A stretch of 64,000 bases of DNA from Pedobacter chinensis (GTDB lineage: Bacteria > Bacteroidota > Bacteroidia > Sphingobacteriales > Sphingobacteriaceae): positions 124,001 through 188,000 of the forward strand of contig NZ_QPKV01000001.1 of assembly GCF_003339865.1 (NCBI RefSeq), given 5' to 3'. This document shows, in pieces, positions 17,231-26,454 of this stretch (its first letter is position 1; each line of letters opens with the position of its first letter). The notes under the pieces are model-generated. The model saw nothing but the letters and a program-made list of their open reading frames with translations, searched no databases and had not been told where the DNA came from. Both the position numbers and the translations under genes were made by a program.

Positions 17231-18868
17231 ATGAGACAAGGTAAACAAGGAGAAATTCTACTGGTTTCAAGTGGCGATTTACGACTTTCAGCAAATCAAA
17301 ATTGCTGGCCGGCGCAAATCGAAATGGAAGAACAATTGACGACAGCCATTGAAAATCTGGGCTGGAAAGTTGAACGTGCTCATGCTTATCATTCAGACAA
17401 AAAACACGGCTTTATTGATTCACAAAGAATGGGTATGGATATCTTTAGAAATATCGATCCCAATCAACCTTTAATTGTGGCTGAAAGCGTATGGCAATAC
17501 TCTCATCATGTTCTTGCTGGTTTAACCACGCATAAAGGCCCGATATTAACTGTAGCGAATTGGAGCGGTCAATGGCCTGGTTTGGTTGGTATGTTAAATC
17601 TTAACGGTTGCCTTACCAAAGCACAAATTCCTTACAGCACATTATGGAGCGAAAACTTTACTGATCAATTCTTTATCGATGGTTTGCAAGAGTGGTTATC
17701 AACAGGTAAGGTAAGTTATGATCAAAGTCATGTCAAAAGTTTTGCGCTAAATAAAATCCCGTTAAGGGATGATAAAACGGGTAGAACTTTTGCCCGTGCA
17801 TTGAAAGAGCGCAAAGTGATTATGGGCGTATTTGATGAAGGATGTATGGGCATGTATAATGCCATCATTCCAGATGAATTGCTGCACAAAACAGGTTTTT
17901 TCAAAGAACGTTTAAGTCAATCGGCGCTTTATGCCGCCATGCTTGATGTTACGCAGGAAGAAGCTGAATCCGTTTTGCAATGGTTGCTTAATAAAGGAAT
18001 GACTTTTAACTGGGGAACACATGAAGCAACGGAACTTACCCGAAACCAAACCCTGGAGCAATGCAAAATGTATATTGCAGCATTGAGAATTGCTGACGAT
18101 TTTAGTTGTGATACCATCGGGATTCAATACCAGCAAGGTTTAAAAGATTTAACAGTTGCCAGCGATTTGGTTGAAGGACTGTTGAATAATGAAGATCGTC
18201 CACCGGTGTTTTCAAAATCGGGTAAAGAACTTTATGCAAAAAAGGCATTGCCTCACTTTAACGAAGTTGATGAATGTGCAGGTTTGGATGGTTTGCTAAC
18301 TTACCTTCTTTGGAAAGAGCTTGGTATGACGGGCGAAAACACTTTGCATGATATCCGTTGGGGCGAACATTATCAGGATGGAAATATTAATGGATTTATT
18401 TGGTTGTTCTTAATTTCGGGAGCCGCACCACCGGCCCATTTTATTAATGGTTACGCTGGCGCGAGTAGTGACAGGCAACCAGCCATGTACTTCCGTTTAG
18501 GTGGCGGAACATTAAAAGGAATAAGTAAACCTGGATTTATTGTGTGGAGCAGGGTATATGTAATGGATGGTAAATTGCAGTGCGATTTAGGAGTGGGAGA
18601 GGTGGTAGCCTTACCAGTGGAAGAAACAGATAGACGCTGGAATGAAACCACGCCCGAATGGCCAATTATGCATGCTCTGTTAAAAGGTGTAAACCGCGAT
18701 CAGATGATGGCCAGGCATAAGGCTAATCATATCCAGGTGGTTTATGCCAAACACGAGACTGGTGCGCACGAGGCTTGTAGAATTAAAGCCGCTGCACTGG
18801 ATGAATTAGGTATAAAGGTGCATTTTTGTGGAGACGTTGACTTAATTGGAAAAAGAAATTCAATATAA
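17231..18868 (+). CDS. L-fucose/L-arabinose isomerase-family protein
   Basis: A 545-residue cytoplasmic protein without signal peptide. It resembles fucose-isomerase-fold proteins: an N-terminal alpha/beta domain (LRLSANQNCWPAQIEMEEQL, VAESVWQYSHHVLAG, TVANWSGQWPGLVGMLNL), a central GVFDEGCMGMYNAIIPDE segment resembling the metal-site region, and a C-terminal beta domain about residues 390-500. Such enzymes interconvert an aldose and a ketose; the substrate here could be fucose, rhamnose, galactose or arabinose derivatives, and isomerase activity itself is inferred. It is divergent from the AraC regulator and 11 bases ahead of the DUF3826 gene, so those two are likely cotranscribed. Confidence 0.75.
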   Translation: MRQGKQGEILLVSSGDLRLSANQNCWPAQIEMEEQLTTAIENLGWKVERAHAYHSDKKHGFIDSQRMGMDIFRNIDPNQPLIVAESVWQYSHHVLAGLTTHKGPILTVANWSGQWPGLVGMLNLNGCLTKAQIPYSTLWSENFTDQFFIDGLQEWLSTGKVSYDQSHVKSFALNKIPLRDDKTGRTFARALKERKVIMGVFDEGCMGMYNAIIPDELLHKTGFFKERLSQSALYAAMLDVTQEEAESVLQWLLNKGMTFNWGTHEATELTRNQTLEQCKMYIAALRIADDFSCDTIGIQYQQGLKDLTVASDLVEGLLNNEDRPPVFSKSGKELYAKKALPHFNEVDECAGLDGLLTYLLWKELGMTGENTLHDIRWGEHYQDGNINGFIWLFLISGAAPPAHFINGYAGASSDRQPAMYFRLGGGTLKGISKPGFIVWSRVYVMDGKLQCDLGVGEVVALPVEETDRRWNETTPEWPIMHALLKGVNRDQMMARHKANHIQVVYAKHETGAHEACRIKAAALDELGIKVHFCGDVDLIGKRNSI

Positions 18869-18879
18869 AATATATTCAA

Positions 18880-19551
18880 ATGATGAAATTATCAATTTTA
18901 GCTTTGCTGTTAGCGTTCTCAGGAGTTGCTGCAACCTTCGCTCAGGAAATGACTGCTGAAGAAAAGACCAGGTATGTGAAAGCCATTACTGAACGTGCAG
19001 ATAAAATAGTGGTCAATCTTGGTATTTCAGATCATAAAAAATCAGAAAAAGTGAGAGACATGATCAGAGATCAGTATAGCAATCTTAATGATATTTACAC
19101 CACCCGTGATTTAAAAATCAAAGAAATTAAAGCAAAGAATGAAAGCAATAAGGTAGAAAGAGATTCAGCTTTAGCCAAGGAAGACCGTGAGGTCACAAAA
19201 GCGTTAAACAAGCTTCACGAAAAATACATCAACAAACTTGCTGCACATTTAACCAACGAACAAATTGATCTGGTAAAAAATGGGATGACATATAATGTGT
19301 TGCCGATTACTTACAAGGCATATCAGGAACAGATTTTAACTTTAACAGAAGAGCAGAAAAAGCAAATCTTGGTTTGGTTGACGGAGGCCCGTGAGCACGC
19401 AATGGATGCTGAGTCATCAGATAAAAAACATGCCTGGTTTGGGAAATATAAAGGCAGAATTAATAACTATTTATCAGCAGCAGGATATGATTTAAAACAG
19501 GAAGGCATTGAGTGGGAGAAAAGAAGAAAGGCGAAAGCACAGGCTAATTAA
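18880..19551 (+). CDS. Secreted DUF3826 protein, copy 1
   Basis: A 223-residue protein with a signal peptide ending at TFAQ. The mature part is charged and helical (EKTRYVKAITERADKIV, LNKLHEKYINKLAAHLTNEQ, LTEEQKKQILVWLTEAREHA). The same layout occurs in the protein at 44926-45591, so the two are diverged paralogues. I recognise the family as DUF3826, found in Bacteroidota polysaccharide loci and without known function. No enzymatic motif is visible. It lies between the isomerase and the susC operon. Confidence 0.8.
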   Translation: MMKLSILALLLAFSGVAATFAQEMTAEEKTRYVKAITERADKIVVNLGISDHKKSEKVRDMIRDQYSNLNDIYTTRDLKIKEIKAKNESNKVERDSALAKEDREVTKALNKLHEKYINKLAAHLTNEQIDLVKNGMTYNVLPITYKAYQEQILTLTEEQKKQILVWLTEAREHAMDAESSDKKHAWFGKYKGRINNYLSAAGYDLKQEGIEWEKRRKAKAQAN

Positions 19552-20036
19552 GGTTTTTTGACCAAAAATAGGATAAAATATGGGTGGTCATTTTTTTTAA
19601 CATTTTTTATTTAAGAATATTTCATTTATATATGAATTTTATTTCTATATTGTATCGTAAATAAAAACATTAAATAGTTTAAGCTTAGGCTGTTATTTAA
19701 TAAACATATTTTGCCAATCACATTGACGTAAAATAGAATTTCTAACCAACAAATATTAATTGAAAAAACAAAGATATGAGCCATCTTGATGAAAATTTAT
19801 TTTAATCATATTTATAAATGCAGTTACCTGATTCTTATGCCTGACTAGCATTTTAAGAATCAACAAATCATCCCAAGCTACTCATTCTAACCAAACTTAT
19901 TATTAAACTGAACCATTATAAGCGAATTAATACCTGCTTGATATCACATGATATAAACCAAATGAAAATTGCAAGCTAAAGCTTGATTAAGATTCATTGA
20001 ACATAATCAGTATTAAAAACTAACCAAATAATAAAT
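19552..20036 (+). promoter_or_regulatory. Long leader/control region of the susC operon
   Basis: A 485-base gap without a plausible gene. Its main feature is the 50-base module at 19609-19658, repeated with five mismatches at 26168-26217 ahead of the PL1 operon. The module contains the inverted repeat TTCATTTATATATGAA and ends with TATATTGT, close to the Bacteroidota -7 box TAnnTTTG. The remaining roughly 380 bases to the susC start would then be a long untranslated leader, common for susC-type genes. No terminator for the preceding gene is clear. Confidence 0.6.
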
Positions 20037-23000
20037 ATGAACTTAAAATTTTTACGCAAATTATCTTGGGTTTTGGTACTCTTGACAATTATCAGCACTT
20101 CGTTGTTTGCCCAGCAGCGACAAATTACTGGTAAGGTTGTCGATAAGAAGGATGGCCAGCCTGTTCCCGGTGTAACTGTTGGGATTAGGGGTAAAACAAA
20201 CAATGTAAGCACCAATGATAAAGGTGAATTTGCATTAATCGCCGATCCGGCAACAGATGCCCTGGTTTTCTCCTTTATTGGCTATGTCAGGCAAGTTGTT
20301 CCGTTAGCTGGAAAAACAAATTTAACGGTAAGCTTTGTTGAAGACAATAAAGCATTAGAAGATGTAGTTGTGGTTGGATATGGAGTTAAGAAAAGATCGG
20401 AAGTACTCGGTTCTGTGGCAACCATTACAGGTGCAGAGATTCAAGATGTTCCGGCTCCGAATTTAGCTGGTGCATTAAGAAACAGAATTGCTGGTGTTGG
20501 TGTAAATCAAACGTCTGGTCGTCCAGGAGCTCCAATTACATTAAACATTAGGAATTCTACCGTTTCTGATCAGGCCCGATTGAGTGGTGCAACAGATGAA
20601 CCGCTTTATGTTGTAGATGGTATTACCGTAACCAGAGATGCATTTGATAATATTGATGCATCGATGGTGGAGAATTTAACATTCTTGAAAGATGCATCGG
20701 CTTCCATATATGGTGCATCAGGAGCTAAGGGTGTGGTTTTAGTGACTACAAAAAGAGGCAAAGTTGGCAAACCAAGCATTAGCTATAATGGTTATTTAGG
20801 AATTTCTGATGCGGCAAAGGTACCGGAAATGTTGTCCGCTTATGATCATGCGGTTCTATTGAATGATACTTATCGAATACAAAGTGCCGCATTGTCGAAC
20901 TTTTTCTTGCCAGAAGACCTGGAGTACATCAAAACATTAAATTATAAAAGCTGGTATGATGAAGTATGGCAGGCATCAACGATGCAAAGGCATAACGTTG
21001 GTATTTCAGGTGGGAGTGATAGAATTACTTTTTTCGCCGGCGGTAATTATCAAAGTGAAAATGCCAACTATGCAGGTATGAAATTTGATAAATATGGTTT
21101 CAGAAGCGGGGTTGTAGCTACCCTGGCTAATGGACTAAAGGCCGATGTAAACTTTAACGTAGATTATGGAACAAGAGAGCAACACCATAATGCACAAGAT
21201 AATGATGCTGCGTTTTTCGAGAGAATTATAAGCATTCCAAGATGGGTGCCGATCAGTATCAATGGTAACTATGTTAATTATAATGCCAATAGTAGTTCAA
21301 TCAATCCGAAAGCGGTTGCAGAATCTGGTTATTATAACAATGCCAGTACTAAAGGATATCGTATCAATGCTGCTTTAACTTATCAACCCACCTTTTTGAA
21401 GGGTTTTACAGCCAAGTTACAAATTTCACAGGCCAGCGGCTCTTCAAAATCTACACAATATGTACCACCTTACAGGCTCTATAATTATGTTAGACAAGGA
21501 AATAACCAACAATTGTTTACTGATCAGTTAGTAAATACTTCAGCAACTTCTTCTTATTTTGAACCTACCAGTGCAACCAGTGCCACAATCACACCTGGTG
21601 TATCTGAAAATAATAGTTACCAGGGCTTTTTGACTCTACAATACGGAAGAACATTTGCAAAGCATTCTGTAAATTTATTGGTTGGTGGCGAACAAAGTGA
21701 AGGTAATTCACAACAATCTGCAGTGCGTTATAGCAACCAATTAATTCCTGCAATAGATCAGTATTGGGCTTTTGATGCCACTACCTTAACGCGTCAGAAT
21801 TTTAGCAGAACAGCTGTTTCAAAACGTTCTTTCTTCGGTCGTTTCGATTATGATTTTGATAAGAAATATTTATTAGAGATTATTACCCGGGTGGATGCAT
21901 CATCTAACTTCGCCACAGGAAATCGTTGGGGAGTTTCTCCAAATGCAGGAATTGGATGGGTAGTAAGCCAGGAAAACTTCTTTAAAAACACCGACTTTTT
22001 ACGCTTTATCAATTTCTTTAAATTAAAATTAAACGTAGGTATAACTGGTGATGACAGGGTAGATCAACGTTTATGGCAGGATAGGTTTCTAATCGATGTA
22101 ACCAATGGTTATCTTTACGGAAACTCCAATCAAAACAGCTTAAACCGTTCTCGCCTGGCTAACCCAGATATCACTTGGGAAAAGAAAAGAACAATTAATC
22201 TTGGTTTAGAAACTTCAATGTTTAATAATAAGCTTGATTTTAGCGTTGAAGTATTTCAAAATCGCAATTACGATGCCTTTGATTTAGGCGGAAATAACCT
22301 GTTTCCGCTATATTTCGGTACGGCAGCACCTGTTATTAACTATAGAGAAACCTACAATTGGGGGTCAGAGTTTAGCATTGGTTACAAAGCAAAATTAGCT
22401 ACCGACTTAAACCTTAGTGCGAGCATGAACTTTGGTTATGGCAATTCGGTGGTTGATAGAACGCTTTATGCACCTGGTCAATTGATTAATAATGTCGCAC
22501 CAGACTGGCAAGTTCAGTTTGGAACCGATCCCCGGGTATACTCTTCAAGTAATATTGGTTTAAAAACAATTGGTATGTTCAGAACACAGGGAGAGGTTGA
22601 TGCATGGATGGCTAAATATCCTAACTACCGTTTGTATGATCGCATTCCTCAACCAGGATGGCTATACTTTGAAGATACCAATGGTGATGGCGTAATTAGT
22701 GATAGCGATATGTTGCCAATGTTTAAAAACACCAATGCTTTCTTGTCATCAGGTATCTCATTAAATTTAACCTACAAGAACTTCGCATTAAATACGAATA
22801 TCAATGCAAGATTTGGTGGTAAAGTATTTTATGATGGCAGGGCGAGAATAGCCCCTTCTGCAACGAGAAATATTTTAACCATCTGGCAAGATCGTTGGAC
22901 TCCGGAGAATCCAATGGAAGGTAAGTTGCCACGTTTTGATGATCCGGCTTTAACCAGAAACTCAGATTTCTGGGCTGTTGATGGAACAATGATCCGGATC

Positions 23001-23198
23001 AACACCATGACATTGAGCTATAAAGCGCCTACTGCATTTGCAAACAAGCTCGGGATAGGTGGAGCACGTATTTTATTGACAGGAAATAACCTGTGGACAA
23101 TCGTAAACCCACTTCCATACAAGGATCCGTACACCTCAAGTGCCTACGACTATCCAATGTTGAGAACAATATCTTTGGGATTAAGTGTTAACTTATAA
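20037..23198 (+). CDS. SusC-like TonB-dependent outer-membrane transporter
   Basis: A 1053-residue receptor with a signal peptide ending at LFAQ. Order of domains: carboxypeptidase-regulatory-like domain (about 28-110, ITGKVVDKKDGQPVPGVTV), TonB-box-like EDVVVVGYG near 115, plug domain (about 120-235, including PLYVVDGITV and LKDASASIYGASGAKGVVL) and a beta-barrel ending in the aromatic-rich C-terminus YPMLRTISLGLSVNL. It imports oligosaccharides through the outer membrane with energy from TonB. The susD gene follows after 10 bases. No anti-sigma or extra STN domain is present. Confidence 0.97.
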   Translation: MNLKFLRKLSWVLVLLTIISTSLFAQQRQITGKVVDKKDGQPVPGVTVGIRGKTNNVSTNDKGEFALIADPATDALVFSFIGYVRQVVPLAGKTNLTVSFVEDNKALEDVVVVGYGVKKRSEVLGSVATITGAEIQDVPAPNLAGALRNRIAGVGVNQTSGRPGAPITLNIRNSTVSDQARLSGATDEPLYVVDGITVTRDAFDNIDASMVENLTFLKDASASIYGASGAKGVVLVTTKRGKVGKPSISYNGYLGISDAAKVPEMLSAYDHAVLLNDTYRIQSAALSNFFLPEDLEYIKTLNYKSWYDEVWQASTMQRHNVGISGGSDRITFFAGGNYQSENANYAGMKFDKYGFRSGVVATLANGLKADVNFNVDYGTREQHHNAQDNDAAFFERIISIPRWVPISINGNYVNYNANSSSINPKAVAESGYYNNASTKGYRINAALTYQPTFLKGFTAKLQISQASGSSKSTQYVPPYRLYNYVRQGNNQQLFTDQLVNTSATSSYFEPTSATSATITPGVSENNSYQGFLTLQYGRTFAKHSVNLLVGGEQSEGNSQQSAVRYSNQLIPAIDQYWAFDATTLTRQNFSRTAVSKRSFFGRFDYDFDKKYLLEIITRVDASSNFATGNRWGVSPNAGIGWVVSQENFFKNTDFLRFINFFKLKLNVGITGDDRVDQRLWQDRFLIDVTNGYLYGNSNQNSLNRSRLANPDITWEKKRTINLGLETSMFNNKLDFSVEVFQNRNYDAFDLGGNNLFPLYFGTAAPVINYRETYNWGSEFSIGYKAKLATDLNLSASMNFGYGNSVVDRTLYAPGQLINNVAPDWQVQFGTDPRVYSSSNIGLKTIGMFRTQGEVDAWMAKYPNYRLYDRIPQPGWLYFEDTNGDGVISDSDMLPMFKNTNAFLSSGISLNLTYKNFALNTNINARFGGKVFYDGRARIAPSATRNILTIWQDRWTPENPMEGKLPRFDDPALTRNSDFWAVDGTMIRINTMTLSYKAPTAFANKLGIGGARILLTGNNLWTIVNPLPYKDPYTSSAYDYPMLRTISLGLSVNL

Positions 23199-23208
23199 TT
23201 TTTGAGCG

Positions 23209-25065
23209 ATGATTAAGCAATTAAAAAACAATATAAAAAAGTCTTTGCTGATTTTAATACTGGCAGCAGTTTTGCCATCATGTGTAAATAAAGACAAATT
23301 TTTCCTTTTGCCCGATACAGAGGGGATTGATGCAGCGATTTGGGATAATGAGGGTTCTGTGCAACTGCACTTGAATAGAGTATATGATGTAGTGGTACCC
23401 TGGTTTCCTATACAAATACAACCAGATCGTTTTGGTGTTCATGTTGCCAGTGACGAAAGTTATTTTCCTGATGGGAATGACCACGCCAAAGCAGCACTCG
23501 GATTAGTTGGGGTACTTGGTGTTAATGATGTGAGATTCGTAGGTAATCAATATCGTGGTAATCCAGGTGACAACAAATATTGGGACATTGCCAGATGTAA
23601 TGATGCCATTACCAATATTCCAAAAGGTTCAATGGCTCCTGACAGGCAGCGCATATTGTTAGGCCAATATTACGCGTTAAGGGCAGTAACTTATTTTGAA
23701 TTGGTTAAAGTGTATGGCGGTGTACCATTAATATTAGAGCAGCAACTCGAGAATTCTGTTTACATGGGCGGTAGAAAAAGTGCCAGAGAATGCTTTGATG
23801 CTATCATATCAGATTTAAATACTTCTATAGCAATGCTTGAGGGTTTTAATCCCGGAGATGGTGATGGAAGAGGTAAGGTTACAAAGCTGATTGCGGCTTG
23901 TATAAAGGCCAAAGTTTTATTTTACTGGGCCAGTCCACAATTTAATCCTACCAACGATGCTAAACATCCTTATCAGGCAGGAAGATGGACTGATGCACTT
24001 CAGGCAAATAAAGAAGCTTATGATTTGTGTGTTGCTGCCGGAAAAAGATTGATGCCAAATTATATTGATATTTTCCGCACAGAAGGAACTGCTAATACAG
24101 AGGCGATTTTTGTAAGAACTTATTCAAGTACAATAAACGCCAGAGGCCATGACGGCGAATATCGCAATAGGCCCAATTCTGAGGGTGGATCTTACAACTC
24201 ATTTTACACGCCAACCGTAAAAATGCTTGATTCCTATCCAATGAGAGATGGAAAACCAAGAGGAACATCTTCAGCATACCCTTATGATGAGACAATGTTT
24301 TGGCAAAACAGAGACCCTAGATTTGAGGCAACTTTTGCTTACAATGGTAGTGTTTATCCCTTAAGCGGTAATGCCACCAGAAAACAATGGACTTATAATA
24401 CTGCTGTCAACGAATCAAATGGTAATGCCGTATATGTAAAGCGTTTTACAACTCCAGGATTAACATCGGGCGCCGTAAGGTACTCCAACAACCTGGGTGG
24501 AAGTGGTATGGATTGGATTGATTTAAGGTTTGCAGAGGTCATGTTAAATTATGCTGACTGTTTGAACGAAACAGGAAATATTGCAGGGGCAAAAGATTTG
24601 GTCAGACAAATTAGAGTTAGAGCAGGTGTGATACAGGGCGATGCTGATTATGGATTGGGTTTAGCAGGAAGTACTGCGGATCTTAGAACCTTAATTCTGA
24701 ACGAAAGACAAATTGAGTTTGCATTTGAAAATAAACGTAATGCTGATTTAAGAAGATCCCGTACGATGCATTTGTTAACAGGAAGTATGTCTAAACTTGA
24801 AATACAATTAAGCTCAACCGCAGATAAAGCGATTCTGGAAGCAGTTACAAACGGTGTCATGTTCAGAGAATCGTTAAATGTTAATGATAAAACAACATAC
24901 ACCAGATACTTCAGGAATGTAACTGTTGCCAATGCAACTTATCTGCCTTATAACGTTCCTGAATTTCATTATTTCTACACTTTTCACAATGATTTCGTGA
25001 ATTTTGGAGCCAATATCGCTACCACTATCGGATGGCCGGGTGGAACATTTGATCCGCTTGATTAA
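23209..25065 (+). CDS. SusD-like surface glycan-binding lipoprotein
   Basis: A 618-residue lipoprotein with lipobox VLPSC and acylated C25. Helical TPR-type features of the SusD fold are visible, including RQRILLGQYYALRAVTYFEL, VKVYGGVPLIL and the late LNERQIEFAFENKRNADLRR. It caps the SusC barrel and delivers the oligosaccharide. Position directly after susC is standard. Ligand specificity cannot be deduced from sequence. Confidence 0.96.
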   Translation: MIKQLKNNIKKSLLILILAAVLPSCVNKDKFFLLPDTEGIDAAIWDNEGSVQLHLNRVYDVVVPWFPIQIQPDRFGVHVASDESYFPDGNDHAKAALGLVGVLGVNDVRFVGNQYRGNPGDNKYWDIARCNDAITNIPKGSMAPDRQRILLGQYYALRAVTYFELVKVYGGVPLILEQQLENSVYMGGRKSARECFDAIISDLNTSIAMLEGFNPGDGDGRGKVTKLIAACIKAKVLFYWASPQFNPTNDAKHPYQAGRWTDALQANKEAYDLCVAAGKRLMPNYIDIFRTEGTANTEAIFVRTYSSTINARGHDGEYRNRPNSEGGSYNSFYTPTVKMLDSYPMRDGKPRGTSSAYPYDETMFWQNRDPRFEATFAYNGSVYPLSGNATRKQWTYNTAVNESNGNAVYVKRFTTPGLTSGAVRYSNNLGGSGMDWIDLRFAEVMLNYADCLNETGNIAGAKDLVRQIRVRAGVIQGDADYGLGLAGSTADLRTLILNERQIEFAFENKRNADLRRSRTMHLLTGSMSKLEIQLSSTADKAILEAVTNGVMFRESLNVNDKTTYTRYFRNVTVANATYLPYNVPEFHYFYTFHNDFVNFGANIATTIGWPGGTFDPLD

Positions 25066-25112
25066 GTTTAGAAATAGTTAACTGAGCATATTTGATTTAA
25101 AAAGATTAAAAA

Positions 25113-26081
25113 ATGAAAACTAAAAATATTCAAAAGTTATTCCTTATCGCATTAAGTGCACTGCTATTCGCTTCTTGCAAAAAGGAATCTGAAAATATAT
25201 TTACCATGTTTACGGATGTAACCGTAACCTACAATAATAGCGATCCGCGTTGTGTTACCGATTATAAGGTAGTGAATGATAAGGATGAAGTATGGATTGA
25301 CTTTACTATCAATTCGGCTTCAGAGGATATGTATTCTTATACTGTAGAGAAATCTTCAGGTACACAAACTCCTGAGCGTACAATATTTACTATTAATGAT
25401 CCTACTAAACGCAGGAGCTTTTCGAATATCCTTAAATTGATCATGAACCGCGATGGAAAAACAACATATCGCATATATGCCTTAAACCAAAAGGGTATTT
25501 TCATTGGTGATGGAAAGAAAAGTGTAACCATTGATGTGAATCCAAGTTATATGATTTATGCCAACAGGAATATTTATTTACCTGATTCAGTTGGAAAATC
25601 ATTGCCAAGTTTCTTTTCATTGAATGATGCATCGGGTTTCAGCTATACAAGTGCAGCATCAAATTCTGCAAAAATTGATTTTGGCATTTACAGAAAACTA
25701 GCTACAAATTCTACACCAACTGCTATATCGTATACTTATAATTTATATTCTCCTAGTGTGGCCACTAATCCACTTACTGTTTATGATATCAGTGCCTGGA
25801 CACCTAAAAGGACAACGAAATTTAGTGCACCAATAACTGGGCAAAATACAGCATTTCTTACCGGTGCCGTCTCAGGTTCTACAATTGAAACACTAGCCAA
25901 GGCAAGAACAATTAATCTGGATGCAACTGCAGGTACTACTTTGGCCAACGGCCTCAATGATGGTAGTGCAGTGTTTTTCCTTACTCCCGAAGGTAAATAT
26001 GGTATGATGTATATTAATATAGTTACTTCTGATTATCAAAAAAAACCTTACATTAATGTTAGTGTAAAAATACAACGCTAA
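25113..26081 (+). CDS. Lipoprotein of the SusCD operon, probable surface glycan-binding protein
   Basis: A 322-residue lipoprotein with lipobox LFASC and C22. The mature protein is beta-rich, with an N-terminal domain (about 35-150) resembling the DUF1735/DUF4973-type sandwich found in SusE-position proteins, then a second beta domain to the C-terminus. It follows susD by 47 bases and is the last gene before a terminator, the normal place for a third surface binding lipoprotein. Function as a glycan binder is inferred from position. Confidence 0.7.
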   Translation: MKTKNIQKLFLIALSALLFASCKKESENIFTMFTDVTVTYNNSDPRCVTDYKVVNDKDEVWIDFTINSASEDMYSYTVEKSSGTQTPERTIFTINDPTKRRSFSNILKLIMNRDGKTTYRIYALNQKGIFIGDGKKSVTIDVNPSYMIYANRNIYLPDSVGKSLPSFFSLNDASGFSYTSAASNSAKIDFGIYRKLATNSTPTAISYTYNLYSPSVATNPLTVYDISAWTPKRTTKFSAPITGQNTAFLTGAVSGSTIETLAKARTINLDATAGTTLANGLNDGSAVFFLTPEGKYGMMYINIVTSDYQKKPYINVSVKIQR

Positions 26082-26136
26082 TCATTAGCTTTTTCTGGCG
26101 GCTGGCACCGCCACTATTTTATATATATTTGGTTTG

Positions 26137-26167
26137 AAAAAAGAGAGCAGCGATTGCTCTCTTTTTC
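26137..26167 (+). terminator. Rho-independent terminator of the susC operon
   Basis: AGAGAGCA pairs with TGCTCTCT across a short loop, and the stem is flanked by A-rich and T-rich tracts (TTTTTC follows). A second small GC hairpin (GGCGG/CCGCC) lies just upstream, near 26097-26112. Together they end the three-gene susC operon, so the PL1 gene downstream needs its own promoter. Confidence 0.8.
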
Positions 26168-26454
26168 ATTTAAGAATGTTACATTTATATATGAAATTTA
26201 TTTCTATCTTGTAACGTGGCTATGAAAATGATAAAAATTTGTTGCAGGAGTTTTTTCAATTGGTAAGATTGTATAAAACCTGGAGAAAATTCTACACGAA
26301 ATAGCCATAATATGCTTTTAAATTTGAAATATAATATACTTTCTAACCAAAAATTTACCAGGAGAGAATAGGGAATTAATCATGAATTTTTTAACATTTT
26401 AAGTTGATCAAATTTTGATTTAATTTCTTAGCAATTCCAATGAGCGAAACATAA
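26168..26454 (+). promoter_or_regulatory. Control region of the PL1 operon, with shared 50-base module
   Basis: The first 50 bases (26168-26217) match 45 of 50 positions of the module upstream of susC, directly after the terminator. The module ends in TATCTTGT, similar to the Bacteroidota -7 element. The roughly 235 bases from there to the PL1 start hold no gene and would be an untranslated leader. Shared placement suggests that both operons answer to one regulator or sigma factor (inference). Confidence 0.6.
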
